From positions 1-50,973 of the forward strand of contig JAILOG010000015.1 of assembly GCA_024690965.1 (NCBI GenBank): DNA of 50,973 nt, read 5' to 3'. Made by a program: the position numbers and the translations under genes. Below, one piece after another: positions 17,443-26,104 of this stretch. The stretch comes from Clostridiales bacterium (GTDB lineage Bacteria > Bacillota > Clostridia > Oscillospirales > Acutalibacteraceae). Each line of letters starts with the position of its first letter. Position 1 is the first letter of the stretch. The notes under the pieces are model-generated. The model saw only the letters and a program-made list of their open reading frames with translations. It was not told the origin of the DNA and made no database searches.

Positions 17443-17518
17443 GGGCCATTAGCTCAGCTGGGAGAGCGCCAGGTTCGCAATCTGGAGGTCAGGGGTTCGA
17501 TCCCCCTATGGTCCACCA
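17443..17518 (+). tRNA. tRNA-Ala (CGC)
   Basis: Cloverleaf: acceptor GGGCCAT/ATGGTCC, D-arm GCTC..GAGC, anticodon loop TTCGCAA (anticodon CGC), T-arm with GGTTCGATCC, and encoded CCA. It is 76 nt and reads GCG. Its 3' end is the probable insertion point of the mobile island that follows. Confidence 0.93.
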
Positions 17519-17520
17519 AA
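17512..17520 (+). other. Candidate left attachment site of the island
   Basis: TCCACCAAA at the tRNA-Ala 3' end reappears at 39987-39995 near the 3' end of the serine recombinase gene. Mobile-element genes begin right after the left copy and end at the right copy. Nine bases is short, so this is a candidate only. Confidence 0.4.
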
Positions 17521-17591
17521 CCGTTATCAGACGAACACCTACTTTTTCAAAGGCGGATTTGCCTTAAAAGTAATGCTCTGATACCGATTAC

Positions 17592-17627
17592 AAAAACACC
17601 GTTTTGAGAAACCGAAGCGGTGTTTTT
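17592..17627 (+). terminator. tRNA-Ala terminator
   Basis: Perfect stem AAAAACACCG (17592-17601) / CGGTGTTTTT (17618-17627). Confidence 0.75.
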
Positions 17628-17696
17628 GCGTGTAAACGCACATTTTTCAAAATGCCTCCTTTGCGGTACAATGGTGTTGCAAAGGAGGTATTTGCT

Positions 17697-17879
17697 ATGA
17701 AAGACAAATCAAAACCGTTCAACATTGAAGAAGCGAAAAAGGATCCAGAGTTGTGCTTTGCAGCGCTGAAGCTGATCCAGCAGTTGTATCACGACGGGTA
17801 TATAACTTCTCGGGAGTTTCACAATATTCTCGACAATTATGCTGACGTTGTGGATATGACAAAGTTTGTCGATTATTGA
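17697..17879 (+). CDS. Small mobile-element protein (SHOCT-like)
   Basis: A 60-residue acidic/basic helical protein with ALKLIQQLYHDGYITSREFHNIL, a short SHOCT-like helix-turn-helix segment (L-x-x-G-x-I-x-x-x-E). The start is chosen at 17697 because AAAGGAGG lies 9 nt upstream; a longer open frame without a ribosome site extends upstream. It is the first gene of a three-gene cassette with TnpV and a DUF6809-like protein. Function unknown. Confidence 0.75.
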   Translation: MKDKSKPFNIEEAKKDPELCFAALKLIQQLYHDGYITSREFHNILDNYADVVDMTKFVDY

Positions 17880-17896
17880 TGAGGAGGCACAATGAT

Positions 17897-18193
17897 ATGA
17901 AAGACAATCTGAAAGGCGTAGGAATCTGGGGACAAAGGCACTATCAGTACCTAAAGGAGAATCGTTCGACAACCGTCAACATTATGAGAATAAACGGGAC
18001 GTTGCACTCTTATTTGCGAGAAGTTGACGCGCAGGCGGATAAAATGACTTTTCAGCTGGTAAAACAAATTGCCAAACAAGAAGGCGTCACCGAAGAACTG
18101 AAGCGCCGCGATCAAATGGCGTGGGTCGGTGCAATGAACAACATCCGAGATCGGGTTAATGAAATCGTGTTGAACGAGGTGATCTTCGTATGA
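17897..18193 (+). CDS. tnpV: Transposon-encoded protein TnpV
   Basis: A 98-residue TnpV-family protein with the conserved run GIWGQRHYQYLKE, LHSYLREVDAQADKM, KQIAKQEGVTEELK and MAWVGAMNNIRDRVNEIV. The family occurs in Tn4451-like and other mobilisable elements of gut Clostridia; its role is unknown. It is shorter than typical (about 120 residues) because the usual N-terminal 25 residues are missing. The start at 17897 has GGAGG 10 nt upstream. It overlaps the next gene by 4 bp. Confidence 0.85.
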   Translation: MKDNLKGVGIWGQRHYQYLKENRSTTVNIMRINGTLHSYLREVDAQADKMTFQLVKQIAKQEGVTEELKRRDQMAWVGAMNNIRDRVNEIVLNEVIFV

Positions 18194-18474
18194 CGGTACT
18201 TGAAGATTTATGGTACGGCAACATAATCCCTTGGGAAATGTTTGCAAAAGATAACTTACATTTAAAAAGTTTGCTCTCTCTTTCAGGCAAAAACTACGAC
18301 AAACTGACTGCTGATCTCACAGAGAAACAAATGGAAATGCTTGAAAAGTACAAGGATACACTCTGTGAAATGAATTCTTATACCGAGCAAGCTGCGTTTA
18401 AATACGGATTCGCGCTTGGGGTAAGGCTGATGATCGAAAGTGTACAGACAAAACTTGATAACAATAGTATGTGA
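18190..18474 (+). CDS. DUF6809-like mobile-element protein
   Basis: A 94-residue protein starting MTVLEDLWYGNIIPWE and ending with an AAFKYGFALGVRLMIE helix, as in small proteins (DUF6809-like) that often follow tnpV in Firmicutes elements. Translationally coupled to tnpV by an ATGA overlap and followed by a strong terminator. Function unknown. Confidence 0.75.
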   Translation: MTVLEDLWYGNIIPWEMFAKDNLHLKSLLSLSGKNYDKLTADLTEKQMEMLEKYKDTLCEMNSYTEQAAFKYGFALGVRLMIESVQTKLDNNSM

Positions 18475-18481
18475 ACAAAAA

Positions 18482-18505
18482 GGCGGAGCTTCGGCTCCGC
18501 CTTTT
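18482..18505 (+). terminator. Terminator of the TnpV cassette
   Basis: GGCGGAGC-TTCG-GCTCCGCC followed by TTTT; UUCG tetraloop. Confidence 0.9.
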
Positions 18506-18609
18506 GACATACAATTATATAAATCTGTATGAAGAAAGTAATTTACTAAGATAGTATTGATAAAATGCAGTTCAACTTGACTTGTGAAATAATTTTGAAA
18601 ATTTTTAAA

Positions 18610-18648
18610 AACTTAGGAACAATTAGCTTTTTTAGCATTGTTCTATAT
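18610..18648. repeat. Island repeat, copy A (GAACAAT...ATTGTTC)
   Basis: The first of three copies (others at 34417-34454 and 36005-36043) of a 39-bp element with GGAACAATT, a pyrimidine-rich centre and ATTGTTCTATA; the ends form an inverted repeat. It lies about 250 bp before the DUF262 gene in a stretch (18506-18896) that holds no gene. Confidence 0.8.
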
Positions 18649-18896
18649 TAGAGAGCAAAAAGTGCGTGCAAAAGCATCAAATTGCATTATGAATAATGAA
18701 CCAGCCATGTGTTTCTGAATACTCATTTGCCGGCGACCTATAAAAGAAGAATTAAGTGAAATTTAAGAATAATTAATCTTTGTTTATACAATATTAAAAA
18801 ATTTGATGAAGAATGTCTTAATATGATGCATATTGTTGTAATATGATAATAAAAATGTTATACTGAAAGGGCAAAATAATAAAAAGGAATGATAAA

Positions 18897-20909
18897 ATGA
18901 GTGTTAAAATCAAGGGTTCTGAATATCCTCTTTCTAAAATATTTAGTTCAGAGTTTAATTACAATATTCCATCATATCAGCGTCCGTATGCATGGACAAC
19001 CGAAGAAGCGGGAATTCTGTTTGATGATTTATTTAGCTTTTACAAAAATGAAGATCAAGAAGAAAACTATTTTTTAGGAAGTATTGTATTAATTAAAGAA
19101 GATGATAAGCCAAAAGCGGATGTTATTGACGGACAACAGCGACTAACCACCTTGACTATCCTTTTGGCGGTTATTGCGCATAATTTATCCGATGCTGAAG
19201 AAAAAGGAGAATTTAAAGATTACATAAATGAAAAAGGAAGCAAAACCCAGGGAATCAAACCAAAGCCACGACTAAGAATCAGGGACAGAGACAACGAATT
19301 TTTTCAGAAATATGTTCAAGAGCTTAAAATTGATGAATTAATTGCGCTTAATCCATACACACAAAATACTGAGGCAAAATCAAACATAATTAATAATGCG
19401 CAGATTCTACAAAAGAAAATATCCGAATCGTTCAAAAGCGAACCCGAGATATTTAAGTTCGGCGCATTTTTGGTACAAAGGTGTTTTCTTGTTGCTGTTT
19501 CAACTCCATCGCAGCAATCAGCTTTTAGAATTTTTTCTGTTATGAACAGCAGAGGAATGAACCTGCTTGCTACAGATATTATAAAATCAGATATTATTGG
19601 GAAAATCGAAGAGAGTATTCGTAATGATTATACCGATAAGTGGGAAGAGATAGAATCTGACCTAGGACGTGATGGTTTTAATGATTTGTTTGGTCATATT
19701 AGAATGATAGCTCTGAAAAATAAGGCAAAAAAATCATTACAGGAAGAGTTTTACAATTATATCCTTACTAATATTAATAATGAAACTGCCATTGATTTCA
19801 TTGATAATACATTAGAACCATATGCCGAGGCATATAATACAATAAAAAATGCTTCATTTGCTTCTGCTGAGGGAGCAGAACGAGTCAATAATATTCTTAA
19901 ATGGCTTAACAGAATTGATAACTCCGACTGGTTACCGCCTGCCATGGTGTTTTATTGCAAGCATAAGAGTTCCTCCTCTGAATTGGCGGATTTTTTTGAG
20001 AGGTTGGAGAGATTAGCAAGCTATATGCGTATTACTTCGTATGATATTAACCATCGAATAGAGCGTTATTCAAAAGTGCTTTCGGATTTACAAGATAATG
20101 GTGCTGATATCTTATGTGAAAGCATTGAGTTATCCCCATCGGAACAAAACAGTTTTATTGAAGCGCTTAATTCAGATATTTATAAAATGCCCAGTGCCAA
20201 GAGAAACTATCTTGTACTCCGTTTGGATTCATTTATATCTGATGGTGCTGCAAATTACAAACCGAGTGTATTTTCAATTGAGCATGTATTACCGCAAACG
20301 GTAGCTATTAACAGTGAATGGGAAGACTGGTGGCCGAATACCGATGACAGAGTGCTTTGGATTAACAAAATAGGTAATCTCATTCCTTTAACTAAACGCC
20401 ATAATTCCAAGGCTCAAAATTACGAATTCTCAGTGAAAAAGGAAAAATATTTCAAATGCAAGGATACAGGAATAACATCTTACGCTTTAGCTACGGACGT
20501 TTTGAACTATTCTAAATGGACACCGGAAATTGTAAAAGAAAGACAAGGAAAGCTAATAGAAGCCTATAAAAGGGGATGGGATTTAGCCCAAACTATTGTA
20601 AAATCTGACTCAGATAATACAGAAATAAAGATTACAAAAATTATTTCTGAAAATGATATTAGAGCAAGAATACTTCGTATTCCGTCAATAATAATGAATC
20701 GAATTTCACTATCCAAAACCTCGTATATTGTTACGTTTAATGGCATTTTCTCCACAGAGTTAACTATCGCTAAAGAACGCGACTATATGGCCAGGGTTAC
20801 CGATTTGTACAAAAGATTTGGATTGATTGATAAAGATAATAATTATATACCGAAACAGATTACTTGGGAAATGGATACTAATGGTAATCTTTCAGCTACA
20901 ATCGAATAA
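18897..20909 (+). CDS. DUF262/DUF1524 protein (GmrSD-like defence nuclease)
   Basis: A 670-residue single-chain protein. The N-terminal DUF262 domain (about 5-240) has IPSYQRPYAW and DGQQRLTTL (78-86), the ParB-like nucleotide-sensing motif. A C-terminal DUF1524 HNH region contains IEHVLPQ (His463) and KIGNLIPLTKRHNSKAQN (about 495-512), followed by a further 150 residues. The layout matches GmrSD-type type IV restriction enzymes that cut modified phage DNA, and related DUF262 defence proteins. It stands alone at the left of the defence region and reads opposite to the rest of the defence genes. Confidence 0.85.
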   Translation: MSVKIKGSEYPLSKIFSSEFNYNIPSYQRPYAWTTEEAGILFDDLFSFYKNEDQEENYFLGSIVLIKEDDKPKADVIDGQQRLTTLTILLAVIAHNLSDAEEKGEFKDYINEKGSKTQGIKPKPRLRIRDRDNEFFQKYVQELKIDELIALNPYTQNTEAKSNIINNAQILQKKISESFKSEPEIFKFGAFLVQRCFLVAVSTPSQQSAFRIFSVMNSRGMNLLATDIIKSDIIGKIEESIRNDYTDKWEEIESDLGRDGFNDLFGHIRMIALKNKAKKSLQEEFYNYILTNINNETAIDFIDNTLEPYAEAYNTIKNASFASAEGAERVNNILKWLNRIDNSDWLPPAMVFYCKHKSSSSELADFFERLERLASYMRITSYDINHRIERYSKVLSDLQDNGADILCESIELSPSEQNSFIEALNSDIYKMPSAKRNYLVLRLDSFISDGAANYKPSVFSIEHVLPQTVAINSEWEDWWPNTDDRVLWINKIGNLIPLTKRHNSKAQNYEFSVKKEKYFKCKDTGITSYALATDVLNYSKWTPEIVKERQGKLIEAYKRGWDLAQTIVKSDSDNTEIKITKIISENDIRARILRIPSIIMNRISLSKTSYIVTFNGIFSTELTIAKERDYMARVTDLYKRFGLIDKDNNYIPKQITWEMDTNGNLSATIE

Positions 20910-21265
20910 TAAATCAAAAGGACAGACACTCACGGTTATGTAATGTCTATCTTTAGTTTTTAGTTGTTTACATTAACAATATTCTACATAAATATAGGAA
21001 TACTTTGTTCTAATAGCTTTAACAAATATAACATACAGCATTTTTTACTAATTATATGCCCATATATGTAACCGCTCAATAATCCTCCTCTACGATAGCC
21101 GTAATAAGTGTGAGATTATATAGCAACTCCCCAAAACTCTAAAAAAGTCCAATTGGAGTTATTTAAAGTTTTGAGGAGCAAATCAGACATGGGCAAGTGA
21201 TATAAACTTACTGAAAGACGGTACACATTACAAATCTGACTGTAGTAATGTTAGCTCTTCTCCCC
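20910..21265. other. Intergenic, no gene seen
   Basis: AT-rich sequence with no supported ORF or strong hairpin; it separates the rightward DUF262 gene from the leftward genes. Confidence 0.4.
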
Positions 21266-21617
21266 ATACTCCGCCGCGACATTTTCCCCGACTTCATCAT
21301 CAGTCGTGATATTCTGCCTGTGCATTTTTGAGTTAGCAAGCGTTAACGCGGATGCGGTTTTCCTCCATATAATCCTTTGCGTTTTTATCGGAAAGGATCT
21401 CCATTATCATATTACCGACATCTGCAAGTGCTGAAAAGTCGATCCAATCAAAAGAGGAAATGAGCTTTAACTGCTCGGCGTGATGCTTTTTAAACGGCTT
21501 GCAGATAACTTCCGACTCGTCGCACATCATTGCCGCGCCCTTATCATAGGCGAAACAACGCCGCTTTTTCAAGGCTGTTTCAACTGCTTTTTCTACATTG
21601 GGATTATCATTGCCCAT
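21266..21617 (-). pseudogene. Truncated, decayed copy of the hipA-like 3' end
   Basis: Positions 21266-21550 align with 31632-31953, the 3' end of the HipA-like gene, on the same strand and with scattered substitutions. About 38 bp present in the intact gene are deleted after TTGAGTTAGCAAGCG, shifting the frame so the ORF ends early (NRIRVNAC). The N-terminal kinase part is missing; instead an unrelated 23 residues beginning MGNDNPNVEK precede it, with AGGAG before the ATG at 21617. A 93-residue chimera could be made, but no active kinase. Confidence 0.8.
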
Positions 21618-21699
21618 TATCGTTGCTCCTGTTGTTATTTTAATAGAGAGAATATATACCATAACCTCAACTTAGCCATAAGGCTTGTCCAGCATTTTT

Positions 21700-22596
21700 T
21701 TATTTTGCTTTTCTCTTAGAGTTGGTTTGATAGATTGTTTGAGAAAACGCCCCTTTATATACCTCTTCATCGAGGAAGCCAAGTACGATACGCCGCTCTT
21801 TTTTGTCAGCAGGTATTACAATTTTCTTATCTTTTACGGATAATTCAATTCCGGTTTGTTTGGCGATGCTTTTTATTTTTGTGGCAGTGTAGTCTTTTAA
21901 GATACCCGAATCCATAATTGAAGCAATTTTTCTACGTTCCCAGCTATTTGCTGCCGTTGAAAATGCTTCGCCGTCATCCATAGCAATTGCTTCATTTTCG
22001 ATAAAACTGACAATATCAGAATTGGTGGCTTCTCTGTAGTAGTCTGATAAATCGAAGATTTGACGTGCGAAGAAAAATGATGTGAATTGCAATTTGCCAT
22101 CAAAAAACAAACAGTCGATATGTTTTCCGACCGTTAATCCTATTCTTTTATCCGCAACAAAAGTGTCGCCGGATAAGAACAAGTGAATTTTCTTAGCAGA
22201 GATGTATTGGTCGGATTTAAATTTTTGAAATGCCGCCGTATATGTATTGACACCGTTCACCTTAGAATGTGTTCCGACAAATAGCGCTTTTATTTTTGGA
22301 ATCTCGTCACTTTCGAGTGCTAACGCTTCCAACGCCTGAGGATTTTGAATTGCAGAACTGATTTCTTCCGGAAACGAAAAACCACCTATAAATAAATACT
22401 CGGCTCCATCAGGATCCGGTGTGTATTTACCATCAAATTCAACCGGGATTTTATTTGCAACCATTTGACTGGACGCATCACAAAAAAGATGATTGATCGC
22501 TTTTTGCGTATCTCGGTCCTCTACAACACGTTTGATCTGTATAGACTTATCCTTTGTATCCATCCAGGCAAAGAGCACGCTATCTGAAAACATCAT
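21700..22596 (-). CDS. kwaB: KwaB-like protein of a Kiwa anti-phage system (DUF4868)
   Basis: A 298-residue soluble protein assigned to the DUF4868/KwaB family from its size, its ALFVGTHSKVNGVNTYTAAFQKF and FLSGDTFVADKRIGLTVGKHIDCLFFDGKLQFTS type segments, and its place directly after a four-helix membrane protein. In Kiwa, KwaB binds DNA and acts with membrane KwaA to stop phage replication and late transcription. It overlaps kwaA by 4 bp (ATGA), so the two are translated together. The assignment rests on pattern and context. Confidence 0.75.
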   Translation of the reverse strand: MMFSDSVLFAWMDTKDKSIQIKRVVEDRDTQKAINHLFCDASSQMVANKIPVEFDGKYTPDPDGAEYLFIGGFSFPEEISSAIQNPQALEALALESDEIPKIKALFVGTHSKVNGVNTYTAAFQKFKSDQYISAKKIHLFLSGDTFVADKRIGLTVGKHIDCLFFDGKLQFTSFFFARQIFDLSDYYREATNSDIVSFIENEAIAMDDGEAFSTAANSWERRKIASIMDSGILKDYTATKIKSIAKQTGIELSVKDKKIVIPADKKERRIVLGFLDEEVYKGAFSQTIYQTNSKRKAK

Positions 22597-23165
22597 TGTT
22601 TCACCTCAATCATAAAATAGTCCCACAAAGCTATAACCTTTTTTATTGTTTTAGCATCCTGAATGCTTTTTCTTGTTGAAATCAATGATAACCCGTTACT
22701 TCCGTTTGCAGTTAATATTTCGTAAAAATGGTATTTACAAAGCATCAGAATAGGGTTTGGCCAAACCACATTGCTTATGAAAAGAAATAGTAATGCAATA
22801 CCTATAATTGATAATGACAGCCAAATGTTATAATCCGCAAGTACAAGATTTGAAAACGGAAGAACATAGGATATAATTGCAACAACAGAGTATTTGTCAT
22901 TTGATTTGACAGAATTTACACTAATGGGCACGATCTCCAGCTTTCTGCAGCCCGTTTTTACAATCAAAACAGAGTAAAAAGCATAAAACAAACCTAATAT
23001 ACCTATAACAGAAATAAATATTGCTTTTTCTGTAAGGCAAATTGTGCCGTCTTTCGCCAATACTTCCTTAGCTCCACGTTGAATCCACCATACAATGCAA
23101 GCAAAGAATAATATTGGTGAAATAGTTGACAAGTTGAAAAGCATTTTTTGAAGTTTATTTGCCAT
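22593..23165 (-). CDS. kwaA: KwaA-like membrane protein of Kiwa
   Basis: A 190-residue protein with four hydrophobic helices (about 12-28, 47-68, 90-108, 113-133) and a polar C-terminal tail, the size and topology of KwaA, the membrane sensor of Kiwa. The ATG follows AAGGTG. It begins 2 bp after the stop codon of an hsdS relic, from which it could once have been translationally coupled. It reads into kwaB with a 4-bp overlap. Confidence 0.7.
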   Translation of the reverse strand: MANKLQKMLFNLSTISPILFFACIVWWIQRGAKEVLAKDGTICLTEKAIFISVIGILGLFYAFYSVLIVKTGCRKLEIVPISVNSVKSNDKYSVVAIISYVLPFSNLVLADYNIWLSLSIIGIALLFLFISNVVWPNPILMLCKYHFYEILTANGSNGLSLISTRKSIQDAKTIKKVIALWDYFMIEVKQ

Positions 23166-23167
23166 CT

Positions 23168-23255
23168 TTACACCTTCATTTCATCGCGCACAGCGAGGAG
23201 TTGATTTAAGCGTTCAACAATTCGATTTTTCTCGGGATGGGGGCGGGTAAAGAAT
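23168..23255 (-). pseudogene. hsdS 3'-end relic in front of Kiwa
   Basis: The frame ending at TAA 23168-23170 reads RPHPEKNRIVERLNQLLA then VRDEMKV, which matches the C-terminal conserved helix of type I restriction specificity subunits (PLxEQxRIVxxLxxLL..CD). An in-frame stop lies just upstream, and no target-recognition domain is left. A second similar relic is at 25871-25945. Confidence 0.75.
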
Positions 23256-23301
23256 CAGACATCGTTATCTTCGAACAATTATAAACACACTTATTCATTA
23301 T

Positions 23302-24486
23302 TCAAAACAGTCCCTGCATTTTGGCTTGAATGATTGCTACCGTAGAGCTTGCTCCAATTCCAATTAAAAAATCTTTTAGACCAACAAAAGCTGATTTGAT
23401 GATGGACGGTTTCTTTTGAACGGTAATTTTTTCTTTGATTTCACTGAGCAATTCCATTGCTGTTTCTCTTTCTTCTGAAGGAATACTCTCATCATTAAGT
23501 GATGATTCAATCTCTGAAACAATATCGCCGGCTTTATTGTAAGAAAAATCAATTACATTATTGTTTCCTGCAACAATTACAGCTCCATCGTTTGGTGCGT
23601 TAATGACATTTGTACTTCCATAATAATTATTGATTGTTTGTGGTGTTGTTGTAGCACTGTTTGTCGGAGCATTTTTCCTTTTATATTCGGCTAAATGTTC
23701 ATAATATGTACGCGCTGAATTATTTAGCGTGACATGATAAGGTAAATTATCAGCCCAAAGCACATCAACATAACCGTAACTTTTTAACTCTCTTATAATC
23801 CCTCTTAATTCATTATCTTCTTTATTCGATAAATCTTTAAATTTACCAGCTAAATAATCTGTTGGATTGGATGAATTCAGCAATTCTCGGAGCAACTGTT
23901 CCGAATTTGAAGGAAGTTTGTTAAAGCCCATATTTATTGCATCCTTTCTTTGCTCGGTTTTTTCAAAAAACTCATCATCTTCTGCAAGAGCTCTTAAATA
24001 TCCCATCATGTTTTCATGTGGTGAGAATTGATTTCTATGGTTTTTACAAACATTTTCAATTTGATCATGCAATGGATGATTCACCAATGTCCGATCATTA
24101 AATATGCTTATTTCGCTGAACCATTGATCTGATTTTGGACCACAGATGAAATCCGGCATCGCTAACCCATGATCGGTTAAATGATGATACTCCTCTTTCA
24201 TAATTGTTTCGCCTTGTAATATAAAATTATTAATCTTTGACGATGCCTGTTTTAGTATTTCACTATACGCCAATTTGCCCTCATGTGTTGGTCTAACAAT
24301 ATAAACCCACCCGTTGAGCGTGGAAGCGTCAATTTTTTCAAGTAGTCCGTCAGTTATCAGATAGTCAATTGTAATCTTTTCATATTTGGGAGCGGAAACG
24401 GTTATTTCACTTGCGCTTTTAAACTGAGTATAAATCTTATTTAATGCATCTTGCGCTGTCTTATCTAGTTTATACAATTGTGTCAC
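23302..24486 (-). CDS. Double winged-helix protein with hydrophobic C-terminus, partner of SIR2
   Basis: A 394-residue protein, not assigned to a named system. Residues about 1-80 look like a winged helix (ITIDYLITDGLLEKID... RPTHEGKLAY), a middle part (about 90-180) is helical, and residues about 190-270 form a second winged helix (LRGIIRELKSYGYVDVLWADNLPYHVTLNNSA). A linker INNYYGSTNVINAP...GNNNVIDFS follows, like the NNYxG strands that join modules in STAND/effector-associated proteins. The C-terminus (360-394) is a hydrophobic helix. AGGTG precedes the ATG. It starts 50 bp after the SIR2 gene, which suggests a sensor or regulator of that effector. Confidence 0.6.
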   Translation of the reverse strand: MTQLYKLDKTAQDALNKIYTQFKSASEITVSAPKYEKITIDYLITDGLLEKIDASTLNGWVYIVRPTHEGKLAYSEILKQASSKINNFILQGETIMKEEYHHLTDHGLAMPDFICGPKSDQWFSEISIFNDRTLVNHPLHDQIENVCKNHRNQFSPHENMMGYLRALAEDDEFFEKTEQRKDAINMGFNKLPSNSEQLLRELLNSSNPTDYLAGKFKDLSNKEDNELRGIIRELKSYGYVDVLWADNLPYHVTLNNSARTYYEHLAEYKRKNAPTNSATTTPQTINNYYGSTNVINAPNDGAVIVAGNNNVIDFSYNKAGDIVSEIESSLNDESIPSEERETAMELLSEIKEKITVQKKPSIIKSAFVGLKDFLIGIGASSTVAIIQAKMQGLF

Positions 24487-24536
24487 CTCATTTCAGTTAT
24501 TCACATATTGGTAGGACTTTATCGAGTTTGTTGTAC

Positions 24537-25859
24537 CTAATAAGGTGGATGATGAACTATAATATCTTTAGCAGTATAGTTTTTGACAATAGAATTCGCA
24601 TATTTGCAATACTCATCTTCTTCTGTTGATAAACTATCTAATTCTTTGAAAAAGGCTTCATAAGAAGTCAGGGCTCTTCTGGCATTAGGCAAATAAATAA
24701 AGGGAAATTCTTTTACAGCTTCTGCATCTTCCTCTATTTCACTGATAAGCACTAAACCATTGATATATCCTTCATAGTATGCTTCATCCCAATAGTTTCC
24801 GTTAGCGAAAGACTTATCTTTGATCTGTTCATACTTACAAACAAGGCAGCTTATACGATTAGGATCACAATACTCGCCAGTATTGTAGTTTTGTAAATAC
24901 CGTTCAAAAGAATGTATTACTCCATCCTGATATGCAAGATTATATAGTGAGCAGGGATGCTTTTGTAAATCTATTTGAGCAGCTTTTTCGTGTAATTCCT
25001 TAATGCAACCCAAAACTGTACAAATCTGAGAATAGATGGATGTATTCTTTATAATCCCTTTACTAATTAATATATTCTTGAAAGAGTGTATAAAAAAGGT
25101 ACCAGAAGTTACGATTGAGGTGCAGTTTTTGTAGTTTATTCTATCTTTTAGGGTTTCATCCAATGTCACAAGATAAATATGTGGATATATATCTCCCATT
25201 TCCTTTTGGAGATACTCTATTATTTGATTCAAATCGTCATCACCAAAAGAAAAGCCGATAAATACAACTGTCTTGATTGCCAGAATGTGCTTTAGAGTTG
25301 CTCCTATAATCCCTTTCTGTAAAGATTGATAACATTTATTATAATCGTCTTCTGTAGCAATAATTGTACTGAGGTTATTAATTGATCCGTGAATCTTTAA
25401 TACAAATCGTTCACTATCATCCCAATAGGCAAAATCTTCGGGTATCGTAATAGGAATTGCTGCACAATACTCTTCAAAATAGGTATCCCAGTTTGTTGTA
25501 ATAATCGTTCTTATCGGATATAATTCAGCTAATTCCCTGTGAAAAGAAGAAGCGCTGCGTTCCAACTCGGGAAACGAGTTTATATAACTGAATCTTTTTC
25601 TTATCTTTTTTAATAAGAGCTTCCTTCCGTTTGGTTGATCACAATAAAGCTGCATAAGTTGACAAAAAGATAAGTTTTCATTTAGCGATAATTCCTGCTT
25701 TATCTCAGTATAGAACGAATAAGGCAAAACACTCTTGCTTTCGGTGCTAATTCCTGCTCCGCAAAACAAAACTAAATCACCTTTTATTGCAGCTTCGACG
25801 ATTTCTTTAGGCATATCAAAAGGCTTATTGCTTTTGCAAATTGCACATTCACAATTCAT
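24537..25859 (-). CDS. SIR2-family NAD-hydrolysing defence effector
   Basis: About 440 residues. A small CxC-AIC N-terminus (CECAICK) precedes a SIR2-like Rossmann domain (20-240) with GAGIS (34-38), TTNWD (121-125, Asn123), KIHGS (His157) and a FIGFSFGDDDL loop, the residues used for NAD binding and catalysis. Such SIR2 domains deplete NAD in Thoeris, DSR and Avs-type defence. The C-terminal 200 residues are unassigned and carry a CLVCKYEQ segment. The start at 25859 has GAGGT upstream; an earlier ATG at 25874 overlaps the stop of an hsdS relic. It is the first of four leftward genes, with its partner and Kiwa. Confidence 0.82.
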   Translation of the reverse strand: MNCECAICKSNKPFDMPKEIVEAAIKGDLVLFCGAGISTESKSVLPYSFYTEIKQELSLNENLSFCQLMQLYCDQPNGRKLLLKKIRKRFSYINSFPELERSASSFHRELAELYPIRTIITTNWDTYFEEYCAAIPITIPEDFAYWDDSERFVLKIHGSINNLSTIIATEDDYNKCYQSLQKGIIGATLKHILAIKTVVFIGFSFGDDDLNQIIEYLQKEMGDIYPHIYLVTLDETLKDRINYKNCTSIVTSGTFFIHSFKNILISKGIIKNTSIYSQICTVLGCIKELHEKAAQIDLQKHPCSLYNLAYQDGVIHSFERYLQNYNTGEYCDPNRISCLVCKYEQIKDKSFANGNYWDEAYYEGYINGLVLISEIEEDAEAVKEFPFIYLPNARRALTSYEAFFKELDSLSTEEDEYCKYANSIVKNYTAKDIIVHHPPY

Positions 25860-25870
25860 TGTTGTAGACC

Positions 25871-25945
25871 TCATTTCATTTCATCGCACGAGGCGAGGAT
25901 TTGACCTAAACATTCAACAATCGGATTTTGCTCAGCGAGGGGCGT
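25871..25945 (-). pseudogene. hsdS 3'-end relic in front of SIR2
   Basis: The frame ending at TGA 25871-25873 reads PLAEQNPIVECLGQILASC then DEMK, the C-terminal helix of a type I specificity subunit; it is preceded by an in-frame stop. It aligns with the relic at 23168-23255. The rest of 25946-26104 holds no gene. Confidence 0.75.
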
Positions 25946-26104
25946 AAATCGCTATATGCGATAATCAGATTTTAAGTTACATGTTGTATATCTTTGTTAA
26001 AATTGACGCCATAATTAATTCACTTTATGTTTTTACTAATATGGTTTTTGATCATAGATTTAGAATTGCCGATATTTATATATGGTTAATTATGATAACT
26101 CGTA

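Noticed and set aside
17310-17567. Open frame across the tRNA-Ala region
   Set aside because: It reads through the tRNA gene and its partial copy; chance frame.
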